Notes: a model not told the origin generated them from the letters alone. A stretch of DNA of 64,000 nt from Acidobacteriota bacterium (GCA_947482665.1 CANKJK010000007.1:62001-126000), one strand, 5' to 3'. Shown: positions 1 to 15,589, numbered from the stretch's first letter. Made by a program: numbers and translations.

Positions 1-1015
1 GGCCACCGAAGTCAAAAATGCCCTGCCCTTCCAGAAAGAAGGTGCGCTTCTCCGGGAAGAAGACACCGAAGCGCGTCAGGTTGACCTGCTGGAGGTCGTC
101 CTCGACCTGCGCAAAGTCCGTGTTGTAGGTCAGGTCCGCGGACAGCCCCTTCGTCACGCCGTACTTCAGGTCGGCGCCGACGTCTCCCGCGCCCTTGTTT
201 GTGATGGGTGGCCGGGCCACCTTGTCCGTCGTCGTCCGCGCCGTCACGAACGGGATGATGTCCAGGTTCTTCCCGGCCGCGGGCACCTTCAACCCCACCA
301 GCGTCGCCTCATCCTGGAGGCGATAGATGCCCCCCGCGCCCGTCGACGCCGGCACCTTGGTGATGAACGTGATCTCGTTCTTCCACCGGACGGCCCGGCG
401 GAAGTTGATACCCCAGGCCTGGTTCGTCCCGGCCGGATAGCGGATCGACTTGAACGGGATCGCGACCTCCAAGGTCCAACCGCCCTCGAACTTCTGCGCC
501 TTGGGATTCCAGACCGGGTTCCACTCCCCGTTGTTCTGCTTTTCGCTCTGGAACTGGACGTCCCGGAGGGCGCCCAGCATGTTCGTCATGAAGAAGTAGC
601 CGCTGCGGCTGTCGTGGAACGTGTCGAGGACAAACGACATGTTCTCGTTGTTGTAGATGTCCAGGGCCTGATCCCGCCGCATCTCGTTTGCGATCATCCG
701 TTCCGGATGGCTGTCCCACATCCGAAAGCTCAGGTACAGGTTCTTACTGTCAAAGAGCACCCAGAGCTCGGTCTTCTCCGTCGCCGGTTGACCTTCGAAG
801 GGCTCCTGCTGAACGAATTCGATGGCGCCGGACACGGTCGTGTAGACCGCCTCATCCAGTTTTCCATCCACTTTGATGCCGTCCGGCACCTCAATCGCCC
901 GGATCACGGGTTTCGCCCCGGGGGCTGCCGGGGGCTGAACCTGGGCTCGTGCCGCAGCAGACAGCAGGAGCAGGACGGAGAAGGCAGTGGCGGTCCGGGC
1001 GAGGCTCGGTGTCAT
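1..1015 (-). CDS. DUF5916-like / carbohydrate-binding family-9-like secreted protein, C-terminus cut by window edge
   Basis: Reverse-strand reading from ATG at 1015 gives MTPSLARTATAFSVLLLLSAAARAQVQPPAAPGAKPVIRAIEVPDGIKVDGKLDEAVYTT...EFVQQEPFEGQPATEKTELWVLFDSKNLYLSFRMWDSHPERMIANEMRRDQ...FFPEKRTFFLEGQGIFDFG. Signal peptide and DUF5916 hallmarks. Not in the ORF track because it runs off the edge. Confidence 0.85.
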   Translation of the reverse strand, partial: MTPSLARTATAFSVLLLLSAAARAQVQPPAAPGAKPVIRAIEVPDGIKVDGKLDEAVYTTVSGAIEFVQQEPFEGQPATEKTELWVLFDSKNLYLSFRMWDSHPERMIANEMRRDQALDIYNNENMSFVLDTFHDSRSGYFFMTNMLGALRDVQFQSEKQNNGEWNPVWNPKAQKFEGGWTLEVAIPFKSIRYPAGTNQAWGINFRRAVRWKNEITFITKVPASTGAGGIYRLQDEATLVGLKVPAAGKNLDIIPFVTARTTTDKVARPPITNKGAGDVGADLKYGVTKGLSADLTYNTDFAQVEDDLQQVNLTRFGVFFPEKRTFFLEGQGIFDFGG

Positions 1016-1156
1016 GGCAGGGGGCTGCGGTCGGCAGAAAAAGGGGGTTTCCGGGGACGAAAAATCCCGGCAAGTATAGCTCCGTCCAGCACTTCCCCGC
1101 CCGGTCCCCGGTGTGATACCGTCAACAGATTCCGGGCCGTCTGGCCCCAACCTCAC

Positions 1157-2077
1157 ATGGCAGCACGCCGATACACCATTCTGATCGCTGATCGCACCAC
1201 CGGCACGGTCCGTCGGATGACGCTTGCGCGCCGGTCGACGCTCTCCGTGGCGGCCGTGATTCTGGCGCTGCCCGTTCTGATTGGTCTTGGGGCCGCCTGG
1301 AAGGCCAAGGCCGACGTCGCAGATCTGGCCGAGAGCCACGCCGCCCTGCAGATGGAGAACGCCAACTACCGCGCGGCCACCGAGGCCCTGGCCGAACAGA
1401 TCGCCTCGCTGCAATCTGCGGTGTCTGACATCAACTCGAACACCTCGCTCGACCCGAGCGTCGCCAAGTCGCTCGACAAGCTGCCCGCGATCGTGAAATC
1501 CCGTGCCATCGGCGGTGGAACCGAGGTGCAACGGACGGCACAGAACGCCGCCTTCGCGTCGATGGTCAATACCGAAGACACCTTTGGGCTGATGCGGACG
1601 TTGCTGGAGTCGATCGAATCTCGTCTCTCGTTGGTCCGAACGGCCGTCGACCGGCGGAACGCACTCGCGGCGGCCACGCCCTCAATGTGGCCGGCGCATG
1701 GCTGGCTGACGTCAGCCTGGGGTCCGCGCACCGACCCGGTCAAGGGCGGCGCGGACTTCCACCCCGGTCTGGATATCGCCGGTGAACGCGGCCAGGCCGT
1801 TTTTGCGACGGCCAGTGGCAAGGTGACCTTCTCCGGCTCCAACGGGGATTACGGCAACATGATCGTGCTCGACCACGGCTTCGGTCTGCAGACCCGTTAT
1901 GGTCACCTGCTCGCCTCAAAGGTCAAAGTCGGGGACCCAGTCAAGAAGGGCGACCAGATTGGCCAGGTTGGCGCCACGGGTAAGGCCACCGGGTACCACC
2001 TGCACTACGAAGTACTGGCCAACGGCCGCCTGCTGAATCCGCTGCAGCTGCTGACGCAGAAACCCGAGCCCAAGTAG
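1157..2077 (+). CDS. M23 family metallopeptidase (LytM/peptidoglycan DD-endopeptidase) with N-terminal TM and coiled coil
   Basis: MAARRYTILIADRTTG...; C-terminal HPGLDIAGERGQAVFATASGKVTFSGSNGDYGNMIVLDHGFGLQTRYGHL...GYHLHYEVLANGR. The ORF track start at 614 is too far upstream. Confidence 0.9.
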   Translation: MAARRYTILIADRTTGTVRRMTLARRSTLSVAAVILALPVLIGLGAAWKAKADVADLAESHAALQMENANYRAATEALAEQIASLQSAVSDINSNTSLDPSVAKSLDKLPAIVKSRAIGGGTEVQRTAQNAAFASMVNTEDTFGLMRTLLESIESRLSLVRTAVDRRNALAAATPSMWPAHGWLTSAWGPRTDPVKGGADFHPGLDIAGERGQAVFATASGKVTFSGSNGDYGNMIVLDHGFGLQTRYGHLLASKVKVGDPVKKGDQIGQVGATGKATGYHLHYEVLANGRLLNPLQLLTQKPEPK

Positions 2078-2119
2078 GCGCGACTTCCGCCGACTTCCGC
2101 TCTCAGACACCCTTCGTGC

Positions 2120-6587
<4,468 letters not shown>

Positions 6588-6589
6588 AC

Positions 6590-7840
6590 GTGTCCTCGAT
6601 TACCGCATTCCGCGCGGTTCCGCGGACCGGCGTCATCTTTGTGACCAGCGAGGCGGAGCGCCTCGGCTATCGGGCCTCCGACCCCTCCTGGTGCAACCTC
6701 GGGCAGGGCCAGCCGGAGACCGGCCCTCTTCCGGACGGGGCTCCCCGTATCGAGCGCCTCGACATTCCCACCGACGCGTACGAGTACGCCCCGGTGGCGG
6801 GCCTGCCCGACCTGCGCGCCGCGGTGGCCGATGCCTACAACCGCCGGTTCCGTCGAGGACTCAAGAGCCAGTACTCGGCCGAGAACGTCGCCATCTGCGG
6901 CGGTGGCCGCCTCGCGCTCGCCCGCGCCGCCGTGGCGCTCGGGGAAGTGAATCTCGGGCACTTCCTGCCTGACTACACGGCCTACGAGGAACTGCTCAGC
7001 GTCTTCAGGCTGTTCAATCCCATTCCGATTCTGCTCGAGGGTGAGCGGCGGTATCACTTCTCCGTCGACGACCTGCGCCGGGAGATCCTCGGTCGGGGCC
7101 TCTCGGCCGTGCTGCTGTCGAATCCCTGCAATCCGACGGGACGCACGATTGCGGGGAGCGAGCTGGCGGCCTGGGTCGCCACCGCGCGCACGCTCGACTG
7201 CTCGCTCCTCATGGACGAGTTCTATAGCCACTACATCTGGAAGACGGTGGACGGCACACAGACGCCCATCGTGTCCGCCGCGGCCTATGTTGAAGATGTC
7301 GAGAAGGACCCGGTCGTCATCTTCGACGGGCTCACCAAGAACTGGCGATACCCGGGAATGCGTATCTCATGGACGATCGGGCCACGCCAGGTGATCGACG
7401 CGGTCGCCTCAGCCGGTTCGTTTCTCGACGGTGGCGGTTCACGGCCAGCGCAGCAGGCCGCGATTCCTCTCCTGGAGGACACCATCATCGACAGCGAGAC
7501 GCACGCCATCCGGCGGACCTTTGCGGCCAAGCGCCAGTTCCTGCTTGATGCCCTGACGGACCTTGGCGTGACGGTGGATCTCCCCACCGAGGGCGGCTTC
7601 TATGTGTGGGGGTCGGTCGCGCACCTGCCCGATGGGCTCAATGACGGCATGAGCTTCTTCCAGCGCGCGCTCGCAGAGAAGGTCATTACGGTGCCCGGGC
7701 AGTTCTTCGACATCAACCCCGGCAATCGGAGGCACGGACGGGCGTCCCGCTTCGAACGCCACGTCCGCTTCTCTTTTGGTCCGTCACTCGACGTCCTCCA
7801 GACCGCGGTGGGTCGTCTGTCCGCACTCGTCCGCGGCTGA
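6590..7840 (+). CDS. PLP-dependent class I/II aminotransferase
   Basis: GTG start 2 nt after the guaB stop; SNPCNPTGRTI, LMDEFYSHYIW, DGLTKNWRYPGMRISWTIG. Confidence 0.88.
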   Translation: MSSITAFRAVPRTGVIFVTSEAERLGYRASDPSWCNLGQGQPETGPLPDGAPRIERLDIPTDAYEYAPVAGLPDLRAAVADAYNRRFRRGLKSQYSAENVAICGGGRLALARAAVALGEVNLGHFLPDYTAYEELLSVFRLFNPIPILLEGERRYHFSVDDLRREILGRGLSAVLLSNPCNPTGRTIAGSELAAWVATARTLDCSLLMDEFYSHYIWKTVDGTQTPIVSAAAYVEDVEKDPVVIFDGLTKNWRYPGMRISWTIGPRQVIDAVASAGSFLDGGGSRPAQQAAIPLLEDTIIDSETHAIRRTFAAKRQFLLDALTDLGVTVDLPTEGGFYVWGSVAHLPDGLNDGMSFFQRALAEKVITVPGQFFDINPGNRRHGRASRFERHVRFSFGPSLDVLQTAVGRLSALVRG

Positions 7841-7884
7841 CGCCCTCAGGCGCCAGCCGCTCCCTGCCGGCCGCAGAGCGGCGT

Positions 7885-8421
7885 CTACCCGACGTGGGAG
7901 AACGTCGCCCGCGAGGCGGTGTCCTTCTTCCGCGGCTGTGAGAAGGGAATGATGGCGTAGTCGTTCCACTCCCGAATCTTTCCGTTCTCCACGAAGAAGC
8001 ACCCGATGTAGAGGTCTTCGACCTCGCTCTTGTCCTTCTTGCTCACGAACAGCTGGTGATGGCAGGTTACGACAACGGGCGCCAGGGCAAAGGTGTCGCG
8101 CACGACCATGTCGAGCGTGAAGCCCTGCAGGAATCCGGTGATGGACTTGATGAAGTTCTCCTTGCCCACCGTCGCGGGCGCCTCCATCCGCTCCGCGCTT
8201 CCGCGGAAGGCAATCTTGTCATCCATGAAGCTGGCAATCTTCTGTGCGTCGCCTGTCTTCCAGGCCGCACTCATGCCCTTCACGACCTCGACGTTCTTCC
8301 GGTCGAGCTCGCTCATCGCCGCCGCCTCGGCCATCGTCGCCCCGCCGATCGTGCCAGCTGCCGCCAGACCGCTCATCGACATGAACATCCGCCGCGTGAA
8401 CTGCTGCAAGTCCTGATTCAT
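7885..8421 (-). CDS. NTF2-like / limonene-1,2-epoxide hydrolase-type protein with Tat-like signal
   Basis: MNQDLQQFTRRMFMSMSGLAAAGTIGG (twin Arg) then ELDRKNVEVVKGMSAAWKTGDAQKIASFMDDKIAFRGS...VENGKIREWNDY. Confidence 0.8.
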   Translation of the reverse strand: MNQDLQQFTRRMFMSMSGLAAAGTIGGATMAEAAAMSELDRKNVEVVKGMSAAWKTGDAQKIASFMDDKIAFRGSAERMEAPATVGKENFIKSITGFLQGFTLDMVVRDTFALAPVVVTCHHQLFVSKKDKSEVEDLYIGCFFVENGKIREWNDYAIIPFSQPRKKDTASRATFSHVG

Positions 8422-8846
8422 CGATTCCTCCCGTCGGTAATCCTAATCCGGCGCGTGGTCTCGCCGGCATGGGTCAGAGTCACGTCGACCGCGCGTTCCC
8501 AGGGCCGCGTGAGCCGGTCCGGCCATTCGATCGCCAGCACGCCACCGCTCTCGGCCAGTTCGTCCAGCCCGAGGTCGTCGACTTCTTCCGGCGCCAGGCG
8601 ATAGAGGTCCGCATGGTGGATGGTCAGCCGGCCGCCTGTGTATTCATGCAGCAGCGCAAACGTCGGACTCGAGACGTCCTCGGGCGCGACACCGAGGCCC
8701 AGCGCCAACCCCTTCACAAAGGCCGTCTTACCCGCGCCCAGGTCCCCTGAGAGCAGCACCACGTCGCCGGCGACCAGCGACCGCGCCAGGTCGCAGGCTA
8801 CCGCAGAGGTCTGCTCTGCCGATCGCGTGATGCGTTCAGCGCTCAC
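8418..8846 (-). CDS. tsaE: tRNA threonylcarbamoyladenosine biosynthesis ATPase TsaE
   Basis: GTG start; LSGDLGAGKTAFVKGLALGLG, SSPTFALLHEYTGGRLTIHHADLYRL, AIEWPDRL. Confidence 0.93.
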   Translation of the reverse strand: MSAERITRSAEQTSAVACDLARSLVAGDVVLLSGDLGAGKTAFVKGLALGLGVAPEDVSSPTFALLHEYTGGRLTIHHADLYRLAPEEVDDLGLDELAESGGVLAIEWPDRLTRPWERAVDVTLTHAGETTRRIRITDGRNR

Positions 8847-10413
8847 TGCTTTGCGGACGCTCCGGCGCCACAAGCTGCCGCAGGGCCGGTCCCAGACACG
8901 CCAGCAGGTCCGAGGCCACAAGGGCCGCCTGCCCGCCCTCCGCCTCGGCCAGGTCACCCGCCGCCCCATGGAGAAACACGCCGAGCCGGCAGGCTCGCTC
9001 GGCATCGAGCAGCTGCGCCACCCACGCGGCGATGACGCCCGTCAGCACATCCCCGGTTCCGGCAGTCGCCATGCCCGCGTTACCGGTGGGATTGATCGCG
9101 ATCCGTCCCTCCGGTGTGGCCACGACCGTGCGGTAGCCCTTCAGCACCACGTGGAGCTGATGCGCCTCGGCGTAGTCGAGGGCCACCTGGATGCGATTCA
9201 CCTGCACATCGTCCACGCCGATGCCAGCCAGGCCGGCCATTTCGCCAGGATGGGGCGTAATGACGATGGAGCGGTCATCGCGGCCCGTCAGGCACTCGCT
9301 GTCATCGCCCAGGACACTGAGCGCATCGGCGTCGAGGATCAGGGGCGTGCTCGAGCGCTCGATGAGCCCCCGGACGAAGGCCGCCACGCCGGGGCCGCGC
9401 CCAAGTCCTGGACCGCACGCAATGACGTCAGCCCGCGCCGCCAGCACGAGGTCCAGCCCTTCATCCGTGATCTCACCCGACGCACTCTCCGGCAGCGCGA
9501 GCGTCAGATACTCAGGCGCCATGGAGGCCACGATCGCCTGCACGGATGCGGGCACAGCGATGGTCACAAGACCAGCCCCTGACCGCAGCGCCGCCATCCC
9601 AGCCAGATGAGCCGCCCCGGTCATACCGCGCGATCCGGCCACCACCAACACGCGCCCGAAGTCCCCCTTGTGGGCATCGGGTGTGCGCGGATCCACCAGC
9701 GACCGGGCTTCTTCCTGCGTCAGCAGCTCGACGACGGGCCCATCCACCCGGGTGATCACCTCGGCCGGGATGCCGATGTCCGCCACGACCACCTCCCCGG
9801 CATGCATCTCGCCCGGTGGCAGCACGAGCGGCAGCTTGGGCGCCGCCAGCGTGACCGTCATCGACGCATCGATACAGGCCCCTGGCACATGCGGCGTATC
9901 GGCATGCAGTCCGCTCGGCAGATCGATCGACACAATAGGAATGCCGGCCGTGTTCACATCGGCCACGACTGTTTCCAGCATGCCGGCGAGCGGCCGGCTG
10001 AGTCCCGTACCAAACAGGGCATCGACGATCAACCGGCACTTGGAGATCTCGGAGAAGTGCAGCTCCCAGGTCTGCTCGTCATCGACCTCGACCACGTCAA
10101 CGCCGAGCCGCCCGAGAATCTCAAGATTGAGCCGGGCAGCCCCGGCGATGGACGCAATCGAGCCCACCACGAACACGGCGACATCGACACCGCGCTGCAG
10201 CAGCGTCCGCGCCACCACGAAGCCGTCGCCGCCGTTATTGCCTGTGCCGCTCAGGACCGCCACGCGGCCCTCGAGCGCCGCGGTAAAGGTCGTCTCCATG
10301 GCGGAGACCACCTGCCGGCCCGCATTCTCCATCAGGACAATCTCGGGAATACCGATCTCGTCAATGGTGGCCTGATCGGCCTCTCGCATCTGCGCCGCAG
10401 TGAGCACACGCAT
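8836..10413 (-). CDS. nnr: Bifunctional NAD(P)H-hydrate epimerase / ADP-dependent dehydratase
   Basis: N-terminal YjeF_N: MRVLTAAQMREADQATIDEIGIPEIVLMENAGRQ, SGTGNNGGDGFVVAR. C-terminal carbohydrate-kinase-like: HKGDFGRVLVVAGSRGMTGA, NPTGNAGMATAGTGDVLTGVI. Confidence 0.95.
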   Translation of the reverse strand: MRVLTAAQMREADQATIDEIGIPEIVLMENAGRQVVSAMETTFTAALEGRVAVLSGTGNNGGDGFVVARTLLQRGVDVAVFVVGSIASIAGAARLNLEILGRLGVDVVEVDDEQTWELHFSEISKCRLIVDALFGTGLSRPLAGMLETVVADVNTAGIPIVSIDLPSGLHADTPHVPGACIDASMTVTLAAPKLPLVLPPGEMHAGEVVVADIGIPAEVITRVDGPVVELLTQEEARSLVDPRTPDAHKGDFGRVLVVAGSRGMTGAAHLAGMAALRSGAGLVTIAVPASVQAIVASMAPEYLTLALPESASGEITDEGLDLVLAARADVIACGPGLGRGPGVAAFVRGLIERSSTPLILDADALSVLGDDSECLTGRDDRSIVITPHPGEMAGLAGIGVDDVQVNRIQVALDYAEAHQLHVVLKGYRTVVATPEGRIAINPTGNAGMATAGTGDVLTGVIAAWVAQLLDAERACRLGVFLHGAAGDLAEAEGGQAALVASDLLACLGPALRQLVAPERPQSSER

Positions 10414-10418
10414 GCGCG

Positions 10419-13271
10419 TCAGGACTCGATGGGCGGACAGGAACAGAACAAGTTGCGGTCTCCGTACGGATTGTCGATTCGGCCGACGGACGGCCAGAAC
10501 TTGGAGACCCGCACGAACGGCAGCGGGTAAGCCGCCTCTTCCCGGGCATACGCGTGGGGCCAGTGTGTCGACGAGACGGCGCCGGCCGTGTGCGGCGCGT
10601 GCTTCAACACGTTGTCCTTCCCATCCGCCGCGCCGGTCACGACCGCCTCGATCTCGCCACGGATGTGGATCATCGCGTCGCAGAAGCGGTCCAGCTCCGC
10701 AAGGTCTTCGCTCTCGGTCGGCTCCACCATCAACGTGCCGGCCACCGGGAACGACACCGTCGGAGCATGAAACCCAAAGTCCATGAGCCGCTTGGCGACG
10801 TCGCTCTCCTCGATCCCGGCCGCCTTGAAGGCTCGAAGATCGAAGATCAGCTCGTGCGCGACACGTCCGTTCGCCCCGGTGTAGAGGACCGGGTAGTGCT
10901 CTGCCAACCGCGCCTTGATGTAGTTGGCGTTGAGAATGGCGTCACACGACGCCGCCGTCAGTCCCTCGCCGCCGAGCATGCGGATGTAGCCGTAGGGGAT
11001 CAGCAGGATGCTGGCACTCCCCCACGGCGCCGCGGAGACCGGCGCAATCGCCGTGTCCGGGCATTCCGCCAGTGGGTGCCCCGGCAGGAACGGCGCCAGA
11101 TGTGCGGCCACACCGATCGGGCCCATGCCGGGACCACCACCGCCATGTGGAATCGAAAACGTCTTGTGCAGATTGAGATGACACACGTCCGCGCCAATCC
11201 GCGCAGGGCTGGTCAGCCCCACCTGCGCGTTCATGTTGGCGCCGTCCATATAGACCTGCCCCCCGTGCTCGTGCACGATCTCGCAGATCCGCCGGATCGT
11301 CGGCTCGTACACGCCGTGTGTCGATGGATACGTGATCATCAGCCCGGAGAGCCGTGGCGCATACTGCGCCGCCTTCGCCTCCAGGTCCGTCATGTTCACG
11401 CTGCCGTCTGCCGCGGTCGCGACCACCACCACGTGCAGGCCCGCCATGGCGGCACTGGCTGGGTTGGTGCCATGCGCCGATGCCGGAATGAGCACCACAT
11501 CGCGGCTCTCCCCTCGGCTCTGGTGGTACGCCTGCATCACCATCAAGCCCGCGAGTTCGCCCTGCGCACCGGAGTTGGGCTGGAGAGACACCTTCGCAAA
11601 GCCCGTGACCGCGACCAGCGCGTCCTCCACGTCCTCGATGATCTGCAGGTAGCCCGCCGCCTGATCGAGCGGAGCGAACGGATGCACGTTCGAGAAGGCC
11701 TCCCAGGTGACGGGCCGCATCGAGGCCGCCGCGTTCAGCTTCATCGTGCAGGATCCAAGCGGAATCATCGAGGTATCGAGTCCGATGTCCTTCTTCTCCA
11801 GTGACCGCACGTACCGCATCATCGCGGTTTCCGAGTGATGGGTATTGAAGACCGGGTGCGTCAGGAAGGAGGTCGTCCGGGACAGGCCCGCGGGAAGCCG
11901 TGACGCGCGCTGGCCTTCTGGCACCTGACGGAACGGCTGCTGCCCCATAGCATCCGCGAAGATGTTGATGATGGCGATCAGGTCCTCGTCGAGAACCGCT
12001 TCATTCAGGGCAATGAAGACCATGTCGTCGCCCACATACCGGAAGTTGATGCCCGCCCAGAGCGCTCGCTGCCGAATCGCTTCGGCATCACCCGGCACGC
12101 GGATCTGCAGCGTGTCGAAGTAATGCGCATTGGTCTGCTCCATGCCGAGGGCGGTGAGGGCTTCTTCGAGGCGCACGGCCATCCGATGCACCCGATCGGC
12201 GATGGCGCGCAGTCCCGCCGGGCCGTGATACACGGCATACATCGCGGACATATTCGCCAGCAGCGCTTGCGCGGTGCAGATGTTGGAGGTCGCCTTCTCG
12301 CGGCGGATGTGCTGTTCGCGCGTGGCCAGGGCCATGCGATAGGCCGGTTGGCCATGCGCATCGACCGACACACCGATGAGACGGCCGGGCATCTGACGCA
12401 CGAAGGCCTGACGCGTGGCGAAGAAGGCCGCGTGAGGACCGCCGAATCCGAGGGGGACGCCGAAGCGCTGCGCGTTACCGTAGACCACGTCCGCGCCCAT
12501 CTCTCCGGGTGGCGTCAGCATCGCGAGGGAGAGGAGGTCCGCGCCGACCGCCACGAGCACACCGGCCGCATGGGCACGCTCGATGAACGGGCGGAGATCC
12601 GCCACCGCTCCCGACACGTCCGGATACTGCAGCAGCGCCCCGAACACGTCGGCGCCAAACGCCATCGCCTCCGCCGCGCCGACGACCACCTCCAGGCCCA
12701 ACGGGGCCGCGCGTCCCTGGAGCACGGCCAGGGTCTGTGGGAATACGCCCTCGCTGACCAGGAACCGGTTCGCGCCCGCGCGGCTCGCCGGCTTCACCCG
12801 ATGGAGCAGCGTCATCGCCTCGGCCGCCGCCGTGGCTTCGTCCAGCAACGAGGCGTTGGCGACCTCCATGGCGGTGAGGTCGGTGACCATCGTCTGGAAG
12901 TTGAGGAGCGACTCCAGGCGGCCCTGGGCGATCTCGGCCTGATACGGCGTGTACGGCGTGTACCAGCCGGGATTCTCCATCACCATCCGGAGAATGACGC
13001 TGGGCGTGACGGTCTCGTGATAGCCGAGACCGATATAGGACCGTGTGGGCTTGTTTGCGCGGCCAATCGCCGCGATATGGCGGAGATACTCTTGCTCAGT
13101 GAGGCCCCTCGGAAGCGCCAGTGGCTCCGAGAGCCGAATGTCGGAGGGCACCACCTCGTCAATCAGCGACTCCAGCGAGGGCGCCCCGATGGTCTGCAGC
13201 ATCCGGCTGCGATCGGGCTGGGATGGCCCCAGATGGCGCTTCGAAAACTCGTCGGTTGGCGGGAAGGCCAT
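10419..13271 (-). CDS. gcvP: Glycine dehydrogenase (decarboxylating), single-chain P-protein
   Basis: [21 protein letters not shown], full-length (about 950 aa) with two aminotransferase-like halves; [45 protein letters not shown]. Confidence 0.97.
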   Translation of the reverse strand: MAFPPTDEFSKRHLGPSQPDRSRMLQTIGAPSLESLIDEVVPSDIRLSEPLALPRGLTEQEYLRHIAAIGRANKPTRSYIGLGYHETVTPSVILRMVMENPGWYTPYTPYQAEIAQGRLESLLNFQTMVTDLTAMEVANASLLDEATAAAEAMTLLHRVKPASRAGANRFLVSEGVFPQTLAVLQGRAAPLGLEVVVGAAEAMAFGADVFGALLQYPDVSGAVADLRPFIERAHAAGVLVAVGADLLSLAMLTPPGEMGADVVYGNAQRFGVPLGFGGPHAAFFATRQAFVRQMPGRLIGVSVDAHGQPAYRMALATREQHIRREKATSNICTAQALLANMSAMYAVYHGPAGLRAIADRVHRMAVRLEEALTALGMEQTNAHYFDTLQIRVPGDAEAIRQRALWAGINFRYVGDDMVFIALNEAVLDEDLIAIINIFADAMGQQPFRQVPEGQRASRLPAGLSRTTSFLTHPVFNTHHSETAMMRYVRSLEKKDIGLDTSMIPLGSCTMKLNAAASMRPVTWEAFSNVHPFAPLDQAAGYLQIIEDVEDALVAVTGFAKVSLQPNSGAQGELAGLMVMQAYHQSRGESRDVVLIPASAHGTNPASAAMAGLHVVVVATAADGSVNMTDLEAKAAQYAPRLSGLMITYPSTHGVYEPTIRRICEIVHEHGGQVYMDGANMNAQVGLTSPARIGADVCHLNLHKTFSIPHGGGGPGMGPIGVAAHLAPFLPGHPLAECPDTAIAPVSAAPWGSASILLIPYGYIRMLGGEGLTAASCDAILNANYIKARLAEHYPVLYTGANGRVAHELIFDLRAFKAAGIEESDVAKRLMDFGFHAPTVSFPVAGTLMVEPTESEDLAELDRFCDAMIHIRGEIEAVVTGAADGKDNVLKHAPHTAGAVSSTHWPHAYAREEAAYPLPFVRVSKFWPSVGRIDNPYGDRNLFCSCPPIES

Positions 13272-13645
13272 CAACCCGTGACCAGCGCGGTATACCGCTC
13301 GGCGTCGAGCAGCTCCCCGAGCTCACCCGGACTCGACACCCGTACCTTCACCATCCAGGAGGTGTGCGGTTCGGCATTAATCGTCTCTGGACGCGTCACG
13401 AGCGCATCGTTGGTCGCGATGACCTCTCCGCTCACCGGTGCGAAGAGCTCCGAGACGGCCTTCACCGACTCAATCGTGCCGAAGGCCTGGCCAGCCGTCA
13501 CCGTGGCCCCGGGCTCCGGCAGTTCGACAAAGACCACATCGCCCAGTTGCTGCTGGGCGAAGTCGGTGACGCCGACTTCCGCCACGTCGCCTTCGACGCG
13601 CACCCATTCGTGATCCATCGTGTACTTCAGTTCGGACGGATACAT
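13271..13645 (-). CDS. gcvH: Glycine cleavage system protein H
   Basis: [46 protein letters not shown]...[21 protein letters not shown]. Confidence 0.97.
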   Translation of the reverse strand: MYPSELKYTMDHEWVRVEGDVAEVGVTDFAQQQLGDVVFVELPEPGATVTAGQAFGTIESVKAVSELFAPVSGEVIATNDALVTRPETINAEPHTSWMVKVRVSSPGELGELLDAERYTALVTG

Positions 13646-13653
13646 GTCAGCTC

Positions 13654-14763
13654 CTACCTGGCTCGCCGATAGAACGGCAGCTTCACAATCTGCGCGGCCG
13701 AGACGCGGCCCCGGATATCTACGCCCACTGCCGTTCCCGGCACCGCCAGCGCCGCCGGCACGTAGGCCATGCCAATCGCCTTCTTCAGAAACGGCGTCTG
13801 CGTGCCACTGGTCACCTGCCCCACCACCTGACCGTCATGCACCACGGGATATCCATGTCGCCCGATGCCGCGCTCCAACATCTCGAATCCCACGAGACGC
13901 CGGGCCGGACCGCGCTGCTTCTCCGCCCGCAACGCCTCAGACCCGACAAACGACGGCTTCTCCCAGCCGACGGCCCAGCCCAGTCCGGCTTCGAGGACGG
14001 TCGTGGTGTCGTCCATGTCCTGCCCACACAGGCGCATGCCGGCCTCGAGCCGCAGGGTGTCCCGCGCGGCCAGGCCACAGGGGATCACGACGCCCTCTCC
14101 AGCCTGCAGGACGGCCTGCCAGACGCGGTCCGCCATGTTCGGCGGCACAAACACCTCGACGCCGTCCTCCCCGGTATAGCCCGTGCGGGAAATCGTGGCG
14201 CGCGCGCCGGCGACCTCGCCATGCGCGAAGCCGTAATAGGGAATCTCCGCGAGTGACACAGCCGTCAGCGTCTGCACCACGTCCAGCGCCTTCGGCCCCT
14301 GGATAGCGAGAAGGGCGTAGCGGCTGCTGGTGTCCACCACGGCCGCGTCAAATCCGGCGAGCTGCTGCGAGATCCACGCAAAGTCCTTCGTGGCATTTCC
14401 GGCGTTGACCACCAGCAGGAAGTGAGACGCGGCCAGCCTGTAGACCAGGATGTCGTCGAGCACCGTCCCCTCGGGCGAGGCCAGCACCGACAGGTGGGCG
14501 CGGCCCACCGCGAGTGTGGCCACATCGTTGGTGGAGACGTGCTGCACGGCCGCCATGGCCTGCTTCCCCGCAATCTCGATCTGGCCCATGTGGCTGACGT
14601 CGAACATGCCGGCTGCCGTACGCACGGCCAGGTGCTCAGCGGTCACACCGCTGTACTCGACTGGCATGTCCCATCCGGCAAACGGCACCAGGCGGGCTCC
14701 GGACGACTTGTGGCGAGCGTGCAGAACGGTGGTCTTGAGTGGGGTTGCGGCGACGTCGGTCAT
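13654..14763 (-). CDS. gcvT: Glycine cleavage system aminomethyltransferase T
   Basis: MTDVAATPLKTTVLHARHKSSGARLVPFAGWDMPVEYSGV...MFDVSHMGQIEI; RTGYTGEDGVEVF. Confidence 0.95.
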   Translation of the reverse strand: MTDVAATPLKTTVLHARHKSSGARLVPFAGWDMPVEYSGVTAEHLAVRTAAGMFDVSHMGQIEIAGKQAMAAVQHVSTNDVATLAVGRAHLSVLASPEGTVLDDILVYRLAASHFLLVVNAGNATKDFAWISQQLAGFDAAVVDTSSRYALLAIQGPKALDVVQTLTAVSLAEIPYYGFAHGEVAGARATISRTGYTGEDGVEVFVPPNMADRVWQAVLQAGEGVVIPCGLAARDTLRLEAGMRLCGQDMDDTTTVLEAGLGWAVGWEKPSFVGSEALRAEKQRGPARRLVGFEMLERGIGRHGYPVVHDGQVVGQVTSGTQTPFLKKAIGMAYVPAALAVPGTAVGVDIRGRVSAAQIVKLPFYRRAR

Positions 14764-14830
14764 GAGGGTGGGAGGCGATCGCGTCCTGACGGACCGCACC
14801 TGGCAAACGTACTATGCGCGTCCGGTGAGG

Positions 14831-15589
14831 TCAACGTTTCCGAGGCGCTGGCCACACGGGCGTGAAGCCGCCCTCCGCGCCCTGACCGGGCTCTGCCCGC
14901 GGCTCCTCACGCCGCAACGACGCTCCGCCTCGCAGCCGATCGAAGGTGTCGGCCAGGAGCTCGGCCGTCACGGGTCCGACCGGACTCAATTCAAAGGCCC
15001 GGCAGAAGACCGCCCGCTGATGCGCGAGAAAGAGATACGCGTCACAGATGCCGGCCAGATCGTGGAGTCGATGCGACGACACCACGACCGCTGCACCACG
15101 ATCCCGCTTCGAGGTCAGCAGGGCTGACAACCAACGGGCGCCGTCCGGGTCGAGGCCTTCCCACGGCTCGTCCAGCACGATGAAGGCGAGCGTCGCAGGA
15201 GCCAGGACGCCTCGAAGCCCCATCAGTTGCCTGGCCCCGCGTGAGAGCGTCCGCAGTCGTCTGCGATCCACGACGCCGGTGTGCCCCGTCAGGTGCCCCC
15301 ACGTCGCCACCCGCACGCGTCCCGGTAACGTCGCCTCGCCAGCAAAGTAGGCAGTACGAAGCCGGCGCTGGGCATCTGCCGGTGGCAGCGCCGCGATCCG
15401 GAGTTCGCCCCGGATGGGCCGGATCAGGCCGGCGGCCATCCGCAGGAGGGTCGTCTTGCCGGCGCCGTTTTCACCGACAACGCCCAGCGCCTGGCCGGAC
15501 TGCACGTCAAAGGAGACGTCGTGAAACACCTCGCGGCGCCCGTAGCGCGCCCCGAGCCCCCTGGCCACGACTGCGAAGGGGCCGTTCAC
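14831..15589 (-). CDS. ABC transporter ATP-binding protein
   Basis: Walker A GENGAGKTTLLRMAAGL, LSRGARQL signature-like motif, Walker B LAFIVLDEPWEGLD, H-loop VVVSSHRLHD. GTG start at 15589 overlaps the upstream gene. Confidence 0.88.
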   Translation of the reverse strand: MNGPFAVVARGLGARYGRREVFHDVSFDVQSGQALGVVGENGAGKTTLLRMAAGLIRPIRGELRIAALPPADAQRRLRTAYFAGEATLPGRVRVATWGHLTGHTGVVDRRRLRTLSRGARQLMGLRGVLAPATLAFIVLDEPWEGLDPDGARWLSALLTSKRDRGAAVVVSSHRLHDLAGICDAYLFLAHQRAVFCRAFELSPVGPVTAELLADTFDRLRGGASLRREEPRAEPGQGAEGGFTPVWPAPRKR

